Source: JBGPEQ01 sp050180895
Lineage (GTDB): Bacteria > Pseudomonadota > Alphaproteobacteria > Dongiales > Dongiaceae
Reading direction: 5' to 3'
DNA: 64,000 bases
Assembly (NCBI GenBank): GCA_050180895.1
Contig: JBFXDS010000004.1
Coordinates: forward strand, 372,001 to 436,000
Positions within the stretch are counted from its first letter, which is position 1. Every line of letters begins with the position of its first letter. The notes below the pieces were generated by a model. The model was not told the origin of the DNA and did no database searches. It saw only the letters and a list, made by a program, of their open reading frames with translations. Positions 1 to 8,258 of this stretch are shown piece by piece. Both the position numbers and the translations under genes were made by a program.

Positions 1-134
1 TCGAGCGACGACCACACCAGCGTCGCGACATTGCTCTTCGGCCGCTGCTCGCCCTCATAGAGTTGGGCCTCGCCGCATCCGCCGAGGAGCGCCACCGCGG
101 CCAACGCGGCGGAAGTCCGCAGGAGCATCCTCAT
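1..134 (-). CDS. Lipoprotein, N-terminal fragment
   Basis: The gene runs off the left edge; only the first 44 codons are present. The product starts MRMLLRTSAAL, has a hydrophobic stretch and a lipobox LLGGC with the acylated Cys at residue 20, so it should be exported and lipidated. After the Cys comes GEAQLYEGEQRPKSNVATL, which I cannot assign to a family. The start is the ATG at 134, with a GGGGAGGA ribosome-binding sequence upstream. A LexA-type box lies 150 bp upstream. Function unknown. Confidence 0.75.
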   Translation of the reverse strand, partial: MRMLLRTSAALAAVALLGGCGEAQLYEGEQRPKSNVATLVWSSL

Positions 135-695
135 GATATCGTCCTCCCCTTTCTGCTCGACAGGTCTCCTCGCTTCACCGTAGCCATGCCGCGGTTCCGC
201 GTCACGCTTTCTTCGCGGTTGCCGGTTTCTGCCCGTGCCTGCCGACGGAACTCTGCCGCAAAAGCTCTTGACGCCGCGGAGTTTTGTTCTAATATTGTTC
301 CCAACTGCGCCGCTACGGCCAGCCAGCCCGGCAAGGCGGAAGCGCCTGCGAAGGTTCGATTTTTGACATCGTGGATATGATCTCGGTGCGACGGTCGGAT
401 CGCACGCGTAACGTCCTCGTAAGACGCGGCGTTATTACGTAAAATACAATAGCTTTAATCCTCGCGTTTTCGGCTCCCGGACCCCGCCACGCTCGGCGAG
501 TCCCCGCGCATTCGCGGCCGGCCGCCTCAGCGTGTTTCAAGCCGGCATCCGCAGGCTCGGCCCTCCAGCGGCGTCCTCCGCTGGGCATGGGGTCCATCGG
601 CGCTTTTTGATGGTCGCGAATCTTTCCCGCGATTCCCTGCTGACAAGCCGCGCCGCATCGGCCATCGTCGGAACCGTCGGTTGCGGATCGGTCGA
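135..695. other. Intergenic region with SOS box and promoter
   Basis: This 561-bp stretch separates the lipoprotein and aat genes, which diverge. It is visibly more A/T-rich near 250-460. It contains a promoter-like TTGACG-N16-TAATAT (268-295) overlapped by GTTC-N7-GTTC (286-300). A 7-bp GC hairpin (CCAGCGG/CCGCTGG, 565-584) lies further right. I see no convincing coding sequence; the open frames here have poor starts and no family resemblance. Confidence 0.6.
268..300 (+). promoter_or_regulatory. SOS-type promoter: TTGACG-N16-TAATAT with LexA box
   Basis: TTGACG (268-273), a 16-bp spacer and TAATAT (290-295) make a good sigma-70 promoter reading right. The perfect direct repeat GTTC-TAATATT-GTTC (286-300), the known alphaproteobacterial LexA recognition sequence, covers the -10 element, the classical position for repression. 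No clear gene follows for about 390 bp; aat begins at 696. The box could instead serve the leftward lipoprotein gene. Confidence 0.55.
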
Positions 696-1346
696 ATGGT
701 TACCCTGTCCCCGCAGATGCTGCTGCGTGCCTATGCCCTCGGCGTGTTCCCGATGGCCGAGAGCCGCAACGACCCGGAGATCTACTGGATCGATCCCGAG
801 CTGCGCGGGGTCCTGCCGCTCGAATCCTTCCACATGCCGCGGCGGCTGAAACGCACCATCCGGCAGCGGCCGTTCGAGATTCGCTGCGACACCGATTTCG
901 AGGGCATCATCGAGGGCTGTGCGGCGCCGGCGCCGGGCCGCAAGGACACCTGGATCAACAGCCAGATCTACCTGCTGAACCGCCAGCTGTACCAGATGGG
1001 CTTCGCCCACACCGTCGAGTGTTGGCGCGACGGAGTCCTGGTCGGCGGCCTCTACGGCATCTCCATCGGCGGCGCCTTCTTCGGCGAGAGCATGTTCAGC
1101 AGCGAGCGCGACGCCAGCAAGGTGGCGCTGGTGCATCTGGTCATCCGGCTGAGGAAGGCCGGCTTCCTGCTGCTCGACACGCAGTTCGTGACGCCGCACC
1201 TGCGGCGTTTCGGCGCCGTCGAGATCAGCCGGCCGGACTACCGCCAGCGCCTGGCGCGCGCGATCGCCGCGCCGGCGCGCTTTCAGGGCGCGGTCTCCGA
1301 CGCCGAGGTGGAGGCATTCTTGCAGTCGAGCACCCAGACGTCATAG
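696..1346 (+). CDS. aat: Leucyl/phenylalanyl-tRNA-protein transferase
   Basis: Transfers Leu or Phe from aminoacyl-tRNA to the N-terminus of proteins, creating N-degrons read by ClpS and degraded by ClpAP in the cytoplasm. The 216-residue product has the family signature: AYALGVFPMAE near the N-terminus, YWIDPE..RGVLPLE, then GGLYGISIGGAFFGESMFS and LLDTQFVTPHLRRFGA. I take ATG 696 rather than the in-frame TTG 681 because family members begin close to the LSPQMLLRAY segment. The matching adaptor genes clpS and clpA are in this same window (42791-40154). The 3' end overlaps the convergent DUF2155 gene by 64 bp. Confidence 0.95.
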   Translation: MVTLSPQMLLRAYALGVFPMAESRNDPEIYWIDPELRGVLPLESFHMPRRLKRTIRQRPFEIRCDTDFEGIIEGCAAPAPGRKDTWINSQIYLLNRQLYQMGFAHTVECWRDGVLVGGLYGISIGGAFFGESMFSSERDASKVALVHLVIRLRKAGFLLLDTQFVTPHLRRFGAVEISRPDYRQRLARAIAAPARFQGAVSDAEVEAFLQSSTQTS

Positions 1347-1684
1347 ACCGGATGCTCCATGGCCGAGAGCGCCGGGCTCGAGGCGAACATCCAGCCGACG
1401 AACTGCGTCACCGGCGCCTCGCCCTCGTGCGTCTCGATGATCTCCAGGAACGCGGCGCTCTCCGGCGTCTCCTCCGGCGGCCGCTTGTCGCAGGCGCGGG
1501 CGGTGATCTCGAGGTTGCCGAAGGCCACGGTCTTACCGACGGGCACCTCGAGCGGCGAGACGCGCGCCGACACCTTGTCGAGGGCCTGCAGCACGGCGAT
1601 CTCGTAGGGATCGGCCCGCGCCGCCGTGGCCGCCGTCAGCAGGGCGAGTCCGGTCAGCGCCGCGGCGAGGCGAGAGCTAGCCAC
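1283..1684 (-). CDS. DUF2155 domain-containing secreted protein
   Basis: 133-residue product with a Sec signal peptide (cleavage likely after the ATAARA region, about residue 24). The mature part carries the DUF2155 core: ALDKVSARVSPLEVPVG, FGNLEITARACDKRPPEETPE and GWMFASSPALSAMEHPVYDVWVL, with two conserved Cys. The family is nearly confined to Alphaproteobacteria, sits near aat and accBC, and has no established biochemical role. The start overlaps the stop of the upstream small gene by 8 bp, so the two are co-translated. The tail overlaps aat. Confidence 0.9.
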   Translation of the reverse strand: MASSRLAAALTGLALLTAATAARADPYEIAVLQALDKVSARVSPLEVPVGKTVAFGNLEITARACDKRPPEETPESAAFLEIIETHEGEAPVTQFVGWMFASSPALSAMEHPVYDVWVLDCKNASTSASETAP

Positions 1685-1919
1685 GCTTGCCGGTCTTGCC
1701 GTAGGGATTGTCGAGCGATTCGACGAGGCGCTGCAGCACCTCGCGGATCTGCGCCTCGTCGCAGCCCATGAGGATCGCGTCCTCGAGCGCGTCCTGCGCC
1801 ATCTGCTGCAGCTCCGTCAGGTTCTCGTTGAGGACCTTGATCTTGTCGACGCAGGACACCGGCTGGCCGTCGGGCTGACGCCAGATCGGAAGCTGGAGCT
1901 TGTCGGCGGGAGGGGTCAT
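1677..1919 (-). CDS. Conserved small alphaproteobacterial protein
   Basis: 80-residue hydrophilic product beginning MTPPADKLQLPIWRQPDG. It has no signal or membrane segment; the middle (residues 25-70) looks alpha-helical and amphipathic (KIKVLNENLTELQQMAQDAL). I recognise it as a conserved unnamed protein that precedes the DUF2155 gene in alphaproteobacteria; no function is known to me. ATG 1919 is chosen because the longer upstream frame has no family-like sequence. It overlaps the downstream DUF2155 start by 8 bp. Confidence 0.8.
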   Translation of the reverse strand: MTPPADKLQLPIWRQPDGQPVSCVDKIKVLNENLTELQQMAQDALEDAILMGCDEAQIREVLQRLVESLDNPYGKTGKRG

Positions 1920-1966
1920 CGTGGCGAGCAGAATATCAGCCGAATATGGCCGCGCAATGGCACGCC

Positions 1967-2746
1967 TCAGCCCGGCCTGACGGCGGCAAACCGCAACCTG
2001 ACATAGTCGGCGGTCCAGCGCCCCTCGGGATCGCAGAGCTTGGGACACAATTCCGCGGCCACCTCGCGCAGCAGGCCGGCGCGCTCCGCCGCCGCCACGC
2101 GCCGCGTGAAGTTCTCGGTGAACAGCTCGAGCCAGCCGACGATATCGCCCGGCAGCGGCGTCGGCCGAGGGATCAGCTCGATGGTCCGGACCGCGAAGCC
2201 CTGCGCCTCCAGGAGCTCGCGGTATTCCTCCGGCGTCGGGAAGTACCAGGGCACGGCCGCCCGCCCATCCAGGCCGCGACGGTCCAGGGCGGCCACCATC
2301 GCCGTCGAGATATGCCGCACATTGCCGTGCCCGCCCATCTCGCCGACGAACCGCCCGCCGGGCTTGAGCGCCCGCCAGACGCCGGCGATGACGTCGACCG
2401 GCCGCAGCATCCAGTGCAGGGCCGCATTGGAGAACACCGCATCGAAGGCGCCATCGAACGTCAGCGCCTCACCGGACATGACTCGCACATCGAGTCCGAG
2501 CGCCCGCGCCGCCGCCACCTGCGTGGCGCTGCTGTCGACGCCGACGACATCGGCGCCGAGATCGGCGAGCCGCTTCGTCAGCGCGCCGTCGCCGCAGCCG
2601 AGATCGAGGATGCGCTCGCCTGTCCGCGGCGCCAGCAGTGCCACTACGGGCTCGCCGAGATCGGCGACGAAGCGGGCGTTCCGCGCGTAGAGATCGGGAT
2701 CCCAATGCTGCGTGGCCGGAGCCTCTGCCGGCGGAGCGAAGGTCAT
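1967..2746 (-). CDS. Class I SAM-dependent methyltransferase
   Basis: 259 residues. SAM-binding motif I is ILDLGCGDGALTKRLADLG (near residue 45), motif II region VVGVDSS, and FDAVFSNAALHWM corresponds to the post-II acidic/aromatic segment, as in the trans-aconitate/UbiE-like branch. The substrate cannot be told from sequence. The ATG overlaps the mlaD stop (ATGA), implying translational coupling, but this does not show a link to lipid transport because the neighbours are mixed housekeeping genes. Confidence 0.85.
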   Translation of the reverse strand: MTFAPPAEAPATQHWDPDLYARNARFVADLGEPVVALLAPRTGERILDLGCGDGALTKRLADLGADVVGVDSSATQVAAARALGLDVRVMSGEALTFDGAFDAVFSNAALHWMLRPVDVIAGVWRALKPGGRFVGEMGGHGNVRHISTAMVAALDRRGLDGRAAVPWYFPTPEEYRELLEAQGFAVRTIELIPRPTPLPGDIVGWLELFTENFTRRVAAAERAGLLREVAAELCPKLCDPEGRWTADYVRLRFAAVRPG

Positions 2747-3225
2747 GGCGTCTGCGTCGAAGGTGCCGCGCCGCCGCCCTGCTTGTCGAGCCCGCCGAAC
2801 ACGAAGCGGCCGAGGAGGTCGACGATGTTCACCGGATCCTGGGTGACCGGAATCCGACCGCCCGCCGCGATCATCGCCTCGTCGGCGCCGGGCTGAAGCT
2901 CCAGATAGTTGCCGCCCAGCAGGCCGTCGCTCAGGATGCGCGCCGAGGTATCGGTCGGTAGCTTGACGGCATCCGTGATGCTCAGGCTGACGACCGCGGT
3001 ATAGTCCTGCGGGTCGAGGGCCGTGTCGACGACGCTGCCGACCTTGATGCCGGAGAGACGCACGTCGCTGCCGCGCCCCAGCCCGTTCACGCTGTTGAAC
3101 TTGGCGGTGACGAGATAGCCGCTGACGCTGCCGGTGTTGGAACTCGTGTAGGCGAAGATCAGGAAGGTGACGGCGATGATGAGGACGACACCGCCCATGA
3201 TGGTCTCGATGACGTTGCGGTGCAT
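2743..3225 (-). CDS. mlaD: Outer-membrane lipid asymmetry protein MlaD
   Basis: 160-residue inner-membrane-anchored protein with one N-terminal TM segment (residues 9-27) followed by a single MCE domain: FNSVNGLGRGSDVRLSGIKVG and the LLGGNYLELQPG element. MlaD forms a hexameric periplasmic ring that binds phospholipid in the MlaFEDB system. The other mla genes are not in this window, so mlaD is separate here, beside the NDUFA12 gene, an arrangement common in alphaproteobacteria. It ends with the C-terminal helix region IVDLLGRFVF and a short GGG-rich tail. Confidence 0.92.
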   Translation of the reverse strand: MHRNVIETIMGGVVLIIAVTFLIFAYTSSNTGSVSGYLVTAKFNSVNGLGRGSDVRLSGIKVGSVVDTALDPQDYTAVVSLSITDAVKLPTDTSARILSDGLLGGNYLELQPGADEAMIAAGGRIPVTQDPVNIVDLLGRFVFGGLDKQGGGAAPSTQTP

Positions 3226-3240
3226 CGACGCGCCTCGCGG

Positions 3241-3603
3241 TTACGACGGGATCCAGGGCTCGTAGTCGCCGGTGCCCCGGGCGCGCTGGCCGCCCTTCAG
3301 CGTGTGGCCGGGCGGCCGGTAGGCGCGATCCGTGCCCGTCAGGTTGGGCTGATGCGGCTTCTGCCAGGGGCGCGGCCGCAGCGCCTCCGGCTTCGGCGGG
3401 TCGACGACGATGCGGTGCAGCCAAGCATGCCACTCCGGCGGCACTCGCGAGGGCTCGGCTTCGCCGTTATAGAGCACCCAGCGGCGCTCCCGCTTCCGGC
3501 CCTTGCTGCGCCTGTCGCGGTAGTAGCGGTTGCCGGACGAATCGGTACCCACGAACTCGCCGAACAGCCAAGTGTGCACGCGCGTCCCGAGTGACATCGG
3601 CAT
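3241..3603 (-). CDS. NADH:ubiquinone oxidoreductase subunit NDUFA12
   Basis: 120-residue homologue of the mitochondrial complex I accessory subunit NDUFA12 (B17.2), which alphaproteobacteria also carry. Diagnostic parts are TWLFGEFVGTDSSGNRYYRD, RRWVLYNGEAEPSRVPPEWHAWLH and the C-terminal PHQPNLTGTDRAYRPPGH. It binds on the matrix/cytoplasmic arm of complex I. Two in-frame ATGs lie six bases apart (3603 and 3597). It is the first gene of a leftward run with mlaD. Confidence 0.95.
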   Translation of the reverse strand: MPMSLGTRVHTWLFGEFVGTDSSGNRYYRDRRSKGRKRERRWVLYNGEAEPSRVPPEWHAWLHRIVVDPPKPEALRPRPWQKPHQPNLTGTDRAYRPPGHTLKGGQRARGTGDYEPWIPS

Positions 3604-3642
3604 TCGTCTCCGGAAAAGGCCGCATCGGATGGGGGCGGACTA

Positions 3643-4656
3643 TTGCATCGGCCCCGCGGCCCTGTCCAGCCTGGACAGTCCTGCGCGGCCAGGTCTAAGG
3701 AAGCGCAGTCAGAACGCACATCGAGGCCGATCCTGTCTGTCACCGATTCCACTCCGCCGCGCGCGACGCCTGCGTCGCGTTGGATCGGTGCCGGCCTCGT
3801 CCTTCTCTCGGCCACGACCTTCGGGCTGGTGACGACGCAGTCGCGCCTTGCGTACGACGCCGGCAGCAACGCGCTGACGCTCGTCCTGGTGCGCGTCGTG
3901 CTGTTTACCCTCCTCTTCGGCGCCTTCCTGCCTCTGCGCCGCCAGCCGGTCCGCCTCGGCGTTACCGGAATCGTCGCCACGCTCTGGATGTCTGCCTTGC
4001 TGCTGGTGATGTCTATAGGCTATCTCGGTTCCGTCGCCTACATACCGGTCAGCCTGGCGGCGCTTATCTTCTACAGCTTTCCGTTCTATGTCGCCCTGCT
4101 GGCCTGTGTCAGCGGCCGCGAGTCGATGACCCGTCGCAAGGCGGCGGCGCTCGTCGTGGCCTTCATCGGGCTGGCCCTCGCGCTGGGACCGAGCTTCGAT
4201 CATCTCGACTGGCGTGGCATCGCCTGCGCGCTTGTCGGCGCAGTCGCCTTCGCGACGACGTTCGCCTTCGGCGGCGCGGTCATGCGGCAGAACGACCTGC
4301 TTCTGGTCAACGTCTGCATCAACGCCTGGATGGCGCTCGGGTTGGGAGCGTACATGCTGGCGGCCGACCGCATCGCGCTGCCGGCCACGTCCCTCGGCTG
4401 GATCGGCCTCGGCGGGGCAACGCTGTGCTATCTGATCGCCTTCACGGCCTGGTTCCTCAGTCTCCGATCGGTCAGCCCGATCCGCGTCGCCATCCTGTTC
4501 AACATCGAGCCGCTCGTCACCATCGCGGCGGCGCGGATCGTGCTGGGAGAAGAGCTGACGCCGATCCAGTCGCTCGGCGCCGGCCTCGTCGTCGCGGCAA
4601 TCGTCGGCATGACCAGCTTCAGCGGCCGACGTTCCACCGACACGCCGCCGGCCTGA
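3643..4656 (+). CDS. DMT/EamA-family transporter
   Basis: Integral inner-membrane permease with about ten TM helices in two EamA repeats; GAGLVLLSATTFGLVTTQSRL opens the first and IACALVGAVAFATTFAFGGA the second. Such proteins usually export amino acids or metabolites. The start is uncertain: the frame opens at TTG 3643, but the first ~30 residues are Arg/Pro-rich and unlike the family; a CTG at 3733 has a GAGG six bases upstream and would start just before TM1. It is convergent with the deiminase gene with a 1-bp gap. Confidence 0.85.
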   Translation: MHRPRGPVQPGQSCAARSKEAQSERTSRPILSVTDSTPPRATPASRWIGAGLVLLSATTFGLVTTQSRLAYDAGSNALTLVLVRVVLFTLLFGAFLPLRRQPVRLGVTGIVATLWMSALLLVMSIGYLGSVAYIPVSLAALIFYSFPFYVALLACVSGRESMTRRKAAALVVAFIGLALALGPSFDHLDWRGIACALVGAVAFATTFAFGGAVMRQNDLLLVNVCINAWMALGLGAYMLAADRIALPATSLGWIGLGGATLCYLIAFTAWFLSLRSVSPIRVAILFNIEPLVTIAAARIVLGEELTPIQSLGAGLVVAAIVGMTSFSGRRSTDTPPA

Positions 4657-4657
4657 G

Positions 4658-5542
4658 CTAGACCGGATCGCGGCACAACGCCTGGGCCATGCAGTGGACG
4701 CCGCCGCCACCCATGGTAAACATGGTCATGTCCGGGTCGTAGACCTCGAAGCCGGCGGCGCGCAGCGTCTTGTTCAGTACCTTCGAGGCCGCCGTGGAGA
4801 TGATCTTGCCGTCGCCGAGCGACATGACGTTGCAGCCCAGCTCCATCGTGTCGCGGTAGTTCACGGGCACCAGCTCGATCTTCTTCGATTTCAGCCAGTC
4901 GAGGATCCAGTCATCGGTGGTATCGAGGCAGACGGCCGCCAGCTTCGGCCCGAGCATGCAGACCATCAAGTCGATATGGACATAATGCTCGGCGATCGGC
5001 GCCAGCTTCACCTCCCAGCCCTTCTCTTCCAGCCAGCCCTTCACCTGCTGCGCCGCCGGCTCCTGCGTGCGCTCGCCGCAGAAGCCGATGAGCACGCTGT
5101 TCGGCTCGATGACGTCGAAGTCGCCGCCTTCGAAGGCCGAGGCCGTGATCATCTTGAAGATCGGGATGTCCTTTGACTGGTAGAACTGGATCACCGGCGC
5201 ATACTCGCCGCGCCGCCACCACTGATGCATCTGCGTGACCACGGCGCCGTAGGGCGTCATGAAGCTGGAGTCGCGCGCATACACCTGATAGGGCAGCGCC
5301 TCGTCGGGCTCCAGCAGATGCACGGTCACGCCGGCCTCCTCATAGGCCTGCACCATCTCGCGGTGCTGGCGCATGGCGAGTTGGCGGTCGAACTTGGCGC
5401 CGCTGCGCAGCGTCGCCTTGGAGATCGAGCTGGTCGGCAGCCACTTGAAATTCACCGGCTCGCACAGCAGCACATCGCGCAGCTTGCCGTACTCGGAATT
5501 CACGCCCCAGCCGTTGGCCGCGCCGTTGCCCGTCTTCGTCAT
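4658..5542 (-). CDS. Arginine deiminase/amidinotransferase-fold hydrolase
   Basis: 294-residue member of the guanidino-group modifying superfamily (arginine deiminase, DDAH, amidinotransferase). Visible active-site parts: FEGGD at 138-141, HID at 189-191, and the nucleophile Cys284 in GGGGVHCMAQ near the C-terminus. These enzymes hydrolyse or transfer the guanidine/amidine carbon through a Cys thiouronium intermediate. It is last in a leftward operon behind two dehydrogenases and an agmatinase-type ureohydrolase, which fits a guanidino substrate. Specific substrate not determinable. Confidence 0.85.
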   Translation of the reverse strand: MTKTGNGAANGWGVNSEYGKLRDVLLCEPVNFKWLPTSSISKATLRSGAKFDRQLAMRQHREMVQAYEEAGVTVHLLEPDEALPYQVYARDSSFMTPYGAVVTQMHQWWRRGEYAPVIQFYQSKDIPIFKMITASAFEGGDFDVIEPNSVLIGFCGERTQEPAAQQVKGWLEEKGWEVKLAPIAEHYVHIDLMVCMLGPKLAAVCLDTTDDWILDWLKSKKIELVPVNYRDTMELGCNVMSLGDGKIISTAASKVLNKTLRAAGFEVYDPDMTMFTMGGGGVHCMAQALCRDPV

Positions 5543-5602
5543 CGCAGCACTCCTCCCGCTCTACAGTCCGCCATGCTAGCAGCCGCGACGCCCGTCGCAA
5601 GG

Positions 5603-6394
5603 CTACTCACCCAGGGTGTAGGTATAGCCATCGACCGACAATGCCTGGCCGGAGACGCGCGCGCCGGCGCTCGAGCACAGGAACAGGATCATGTTGGCGA
5701 TGTCCTTCGGGTCGACGAAGGTCTTCATGGCGGAGTAGCGCACCATATCCTTGCGGACCTGCTCCTCGGCGCGGCCGCTGGCCTTGGCCTCGGCCCTGAT
5801 CACCCGCTCGATGCGGTCGCCCTCGACGGCACCCGGACAGATCGCGTTGACGCGGATGCCGAACGGACCGAGCTCAAGCGCCAGCGACTTGGTCAGGCCG
5901 ACGATCGCCCATTTCGCCGCGGCGTAGGGCGTGCGCCGCGCGAAGCCGAAGATACCGGCCGCCGACGAGAGGTTGATGATCGCGCCGCTCCCGTTCTTCT
6001 TCAGCACCGGCGCCGCCCGCCGACAGCACAGATAGGTCGCGTCCAGGTTGACCGCGAGAGTGCGGCGCCAATCCTCCGGCTTCAGGTCCTCGATATTGCC
6101 GGTCGGGCCGGCGATGCCGGCGTTGTTCACCATGACGTCGAGGCCGCCGAGATGGGCCGACGCCTCATCGAACAGACGGTCGACCTGAGCTGCATCGGAA
6201 ACATCGGCGACCGTCATGCCGAGCGTGGGCTGCGCCGTCTTGAAGCGCTTCAACCCGGCCTCGTCGATGTCGCAGACGTGAACTTTGGCGCCGGCGGCAA
6301 GAAAGGATTCGGCGGTGGCGTGGCCGATGCCGGTCGCGGCAGCGGTGATGATGACGCGCTTGTCCTTGATATCATCGCTCATGGGCATGCTCAT
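5603..6394 (-). CDS. SDR-family oxidoreductase
   Basis: 263-residue classical short-chain dehydrogenase. Shows the nucleotide-binding TAAATGIGHA, NNAGIAG, the catalytic Ser in NLSSAAG, and YAAAK with the Tyr/Lys pair, then the PGAVEGDR loop and C-terminal SVDGYTYTLGE. Residues after the second strand (HVCDIDEAG) carry an acidic position, suggesting NAD rather than NADP. Three ATGs are possible (6394, 6388, 6382); 6394 is taken because it overlaps the TGA of the preceding SDR (ATGA). Second of two adjacent SDRs. Confidence 0.88.
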   Translation of the reverse strand: MSMPMSDDIKDKRVIITAAATGIGHATAESFLAAGAKVHVCDIDEAGLKRFKTAQPTLGMTVADVSDAAQVDRLFDEASAHLGGLDVMVNNAGIAGPTGNIEDLKPEDWRRTLAVNLDATYLCCRRAAPVLKKNGSGAIINLSSAAGIFGFARRTPYAAAKWAIVGLTKSLALELGPFGIRVNAICPGAVEGDRIERVIRAEAKASGRAEEQVRKDMVRYSAMKTFVDPKDIANMILFLCSSAGARVSGQALSVDGYTYTLGE

Positions 6395-7167
6395 CGCTTC
6401 AGTGGCAGGTTGACGTTGAGGTGATTGCCGCCGTCGACCACCAGGAACTGCCCGGTGATCGCGCGGCCGCCCTCGATGAACCACAGCGCCGCCTCGGCGA
6501 CGTCCTCCGGCATTGTCATCCGCTTCAGTGGCGCGGACTCCGCCACTCTTGCCTTGAAGGCTTCGTATGCCGCCTCGTCCATGGTACCGCGCGTCCAACG
6601 CGTGTCGACGAAGCCGGGGCAGACCGCGTTGACGCGGACCTCCGGCGCCAAGGCGCGGGCGAGCGACAAGGTCAGCGTATTGAGCGCACCTTTCGACGCC
6701 GCATACGCCATCGAGCTGCCCAGGCCGGTGAAGGCCGAGTGCGAGGAGATGTTGACGATTGCGCCAGCGCCGGAGGCCGTCAGCGACGGCGCCGCGGCGC
6801 GCGCCATCTGATAGGCGCTCTTGAGGTTGACGGCGAAGATGCGCTCGAAATCGTCGCCGGTCAGCGACTCCAGATCCTTGGCGGGGACGAACTTGGTGAT
6901 CCCGGCGTTGTTGACCAGCGCGTCGAGCCGGCCCCAAGCCGCGACCGCCTGCGCCACCAGCGCCTGGCAGTCGGCATCGCGCGCGACGTCGCCGCGGGCG
7001 ACCAGCGCCTCGCCGCCGGCGGCGCGGCAGGCCTCGGCGGTCGCCCGCGCCTCGGCTTCGCTTTTCGTGTAGTTGACGAGCACGCGCCAGCCACGCGCCG
7101 CCAGGGCGCGGGCGATGGCGGCACCGATGCCGGTGGCGCCGCCGGTGATGACGGCGGCCCGCGTCAC
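6391..7167 (-). CDS. SDR-family oxidoreductase
   Basis: 258-residue classical SDR with TGGATGIGAAI, NNAGITK, catalytic Ser in NISSHSAF and YAASK. The loop after strand two reads VNYTKSEAEA, the FabG-like form that often accepts NADP. The C-terminus has ITGQFLVVDGG. It begins at GTG 7167, whose GTGA overlaps the stop of the ureohydrolase gene, and its own stop overlaps the next SDR; the four genes form one translationally coupled unit. Substrate unknown; oxidation of the ureohydrolase product is a plausible but unproven role. Confidence 0.88.
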   Translation of the reverse strand: MTRAAVITGGATGIGAAIARALAARGWRVLVNYTKSEAEARATAEACRAAGGEALVARGDVARDADCQALVAQAVAAWGRLDALVNNAGITKFVPAKDLESLTGDDFERIFAVNLKSAYQMARAAAPSLTASGAGAIVNISSHSAFTGLGSSMAYAASKGALNTLTLSLARALAPEVRVNAVCPGFVDTRWTRGTMDEAAYEAFKARVAESAPLKRMTMPEDVAEAALWFIEGGRAITGQFLVVDGGNHLNVNLPLKR

Positions 7168-8132
7168 GGCTTCCGGTTCACCCGCGAGTCGGCGATGACG
7201 CAGAGCATCTCGAACATCAGGTTGGCGGCGTTGAGGGCGGTATGGCCGGTGGGATCGGCGAGCGGCAGCACCTCGCAGATGTCGCCGCCGATCAGGTTCA
7301 TGCCCTGCAGCCCGCGGATGATCACCTGCGCGTCGCGCATGGAGAGGCCGCCCGGCTCCGGCACGCCGGTGCCGATGCAATAGACCGGATCGAGACCGTC
7401 GATGTCGAAGGTGATGTAGGTCGGGCCGGTGCCGCAGACGCGGCGGCACTCCTTGATGACCTCCTTGCGCCCCATCTCCTCGAAATCGTCCATGGTGACG
7501 ATGCGCATGCCGACATCGTAGCCGTACTGGATGTCGTCGTCGCCGAAGCGCGTGCCGCGCAGGCCGATCTGGATGGAGCGCTTGGGATCGAGGATGCCCT
7601 CCTCCACCAGCCGGCGGAACGGCGTGGCGTGGTTGATCTTGGTGCCGAGATAGGTGTCGAGCGTGTCGGCGTGGGCGTCGAAATGCACGGCCCCGAACGG
7701 CTCGCCCCTGAAGAGGCCGCGCAGGATCGGCAGCGTGATCGTGTGGTCGCCCCCGGCCGCGATCGGCGCCACGTTGTGCTGCGCCAGGGTCCTGAAGAAC
7801 GCCGTGATCCTGTCGACGCTCTCCAGCAGGTCGAACGGATTGACCGGCGCGTCGCCCATGTCCGCCACGTTGCACAGGCGGAACGGCGCGATGCGGCTGG
7901 TGGCATTCACACGCCGGATGATGCGCGACATCTCGCGGATCTGCGCCGGGCCCTGGCGCGCCCCGGTGCGAAACCCTGTACCGAGATCGAAGGGCACGCC
8001 GACCAGTGCGATGTCCACCTTCGACGGGTCGTTGACGCGCGGCGTGCGCATGAAGGTGGCGGCCTCGGCGAAGCGCGGAATCACCGCCGCGTTCAGCGGC
8101 TGCAGCGACGGCTCGTTGGCGGTATCGGGCAT
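7164..8132 (-). CDS. speB: Agmatinase-family ureohydrolase
   Basis: 322-residue binuclear-Mn ureohydrolase that splits a guanidino group to urea plus amine. Metal-binding motifs are GGDHT (127-131), DAHAD (152-156) and FDIDGLDP (242-249). An N-terminal PFDLGTGFRTGARQGP loop is typical of agmatinase/guanidinobutyrase/guanidinopropionase; sequence alone does not separate these. First gene of the leftward operon with two SDRs and a deiminase-fold enzyme, divergent from the DUF2272 gene across 126 bp that should hold its promoter. The speB symbol is by family, not proven specificity. Confidence 0.88.
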   Translation of the reverse strand: MPDTANEPSLQPLNAAVIPRFAEAATFMRTPRVNDPSKVDIALVGVPFDLGTGFRTGARQGPAQIREMSRIIRRVNATSRIAPFRLCNVADMGDAPVNPFDLLESVDRITAFFRTLAQHNVAPIAAGGDHTITLPILRGLFRGEPFGAVHFDAHADTLDTYLGTKINHATPFRRLVEEGILDPKRSIQIGLRGTRFGDDDIQYGYDVGMRIVTMDDFEEMGRKEVIKECRRVCGTGPTYITFDIDGLDPVYCIGTGVPEPGGLSMRDAQVIIRGLQGMNLIGGDICEVLPLADPTGHTALNAANLMFEMLCVIADSRVNRKP

Positions 8133-8258
8133 GGCGGTTCTCCCAGGACAACTCGGAGAGTGGGAGCCGCGCGCAGCGGAGTCAACGCCGCCGGGCTTGG
8201 AGCCGATGCACCCCGCATGGTCTACTCTGCCGGCATCGCGACCATACGCGGGGGACAT

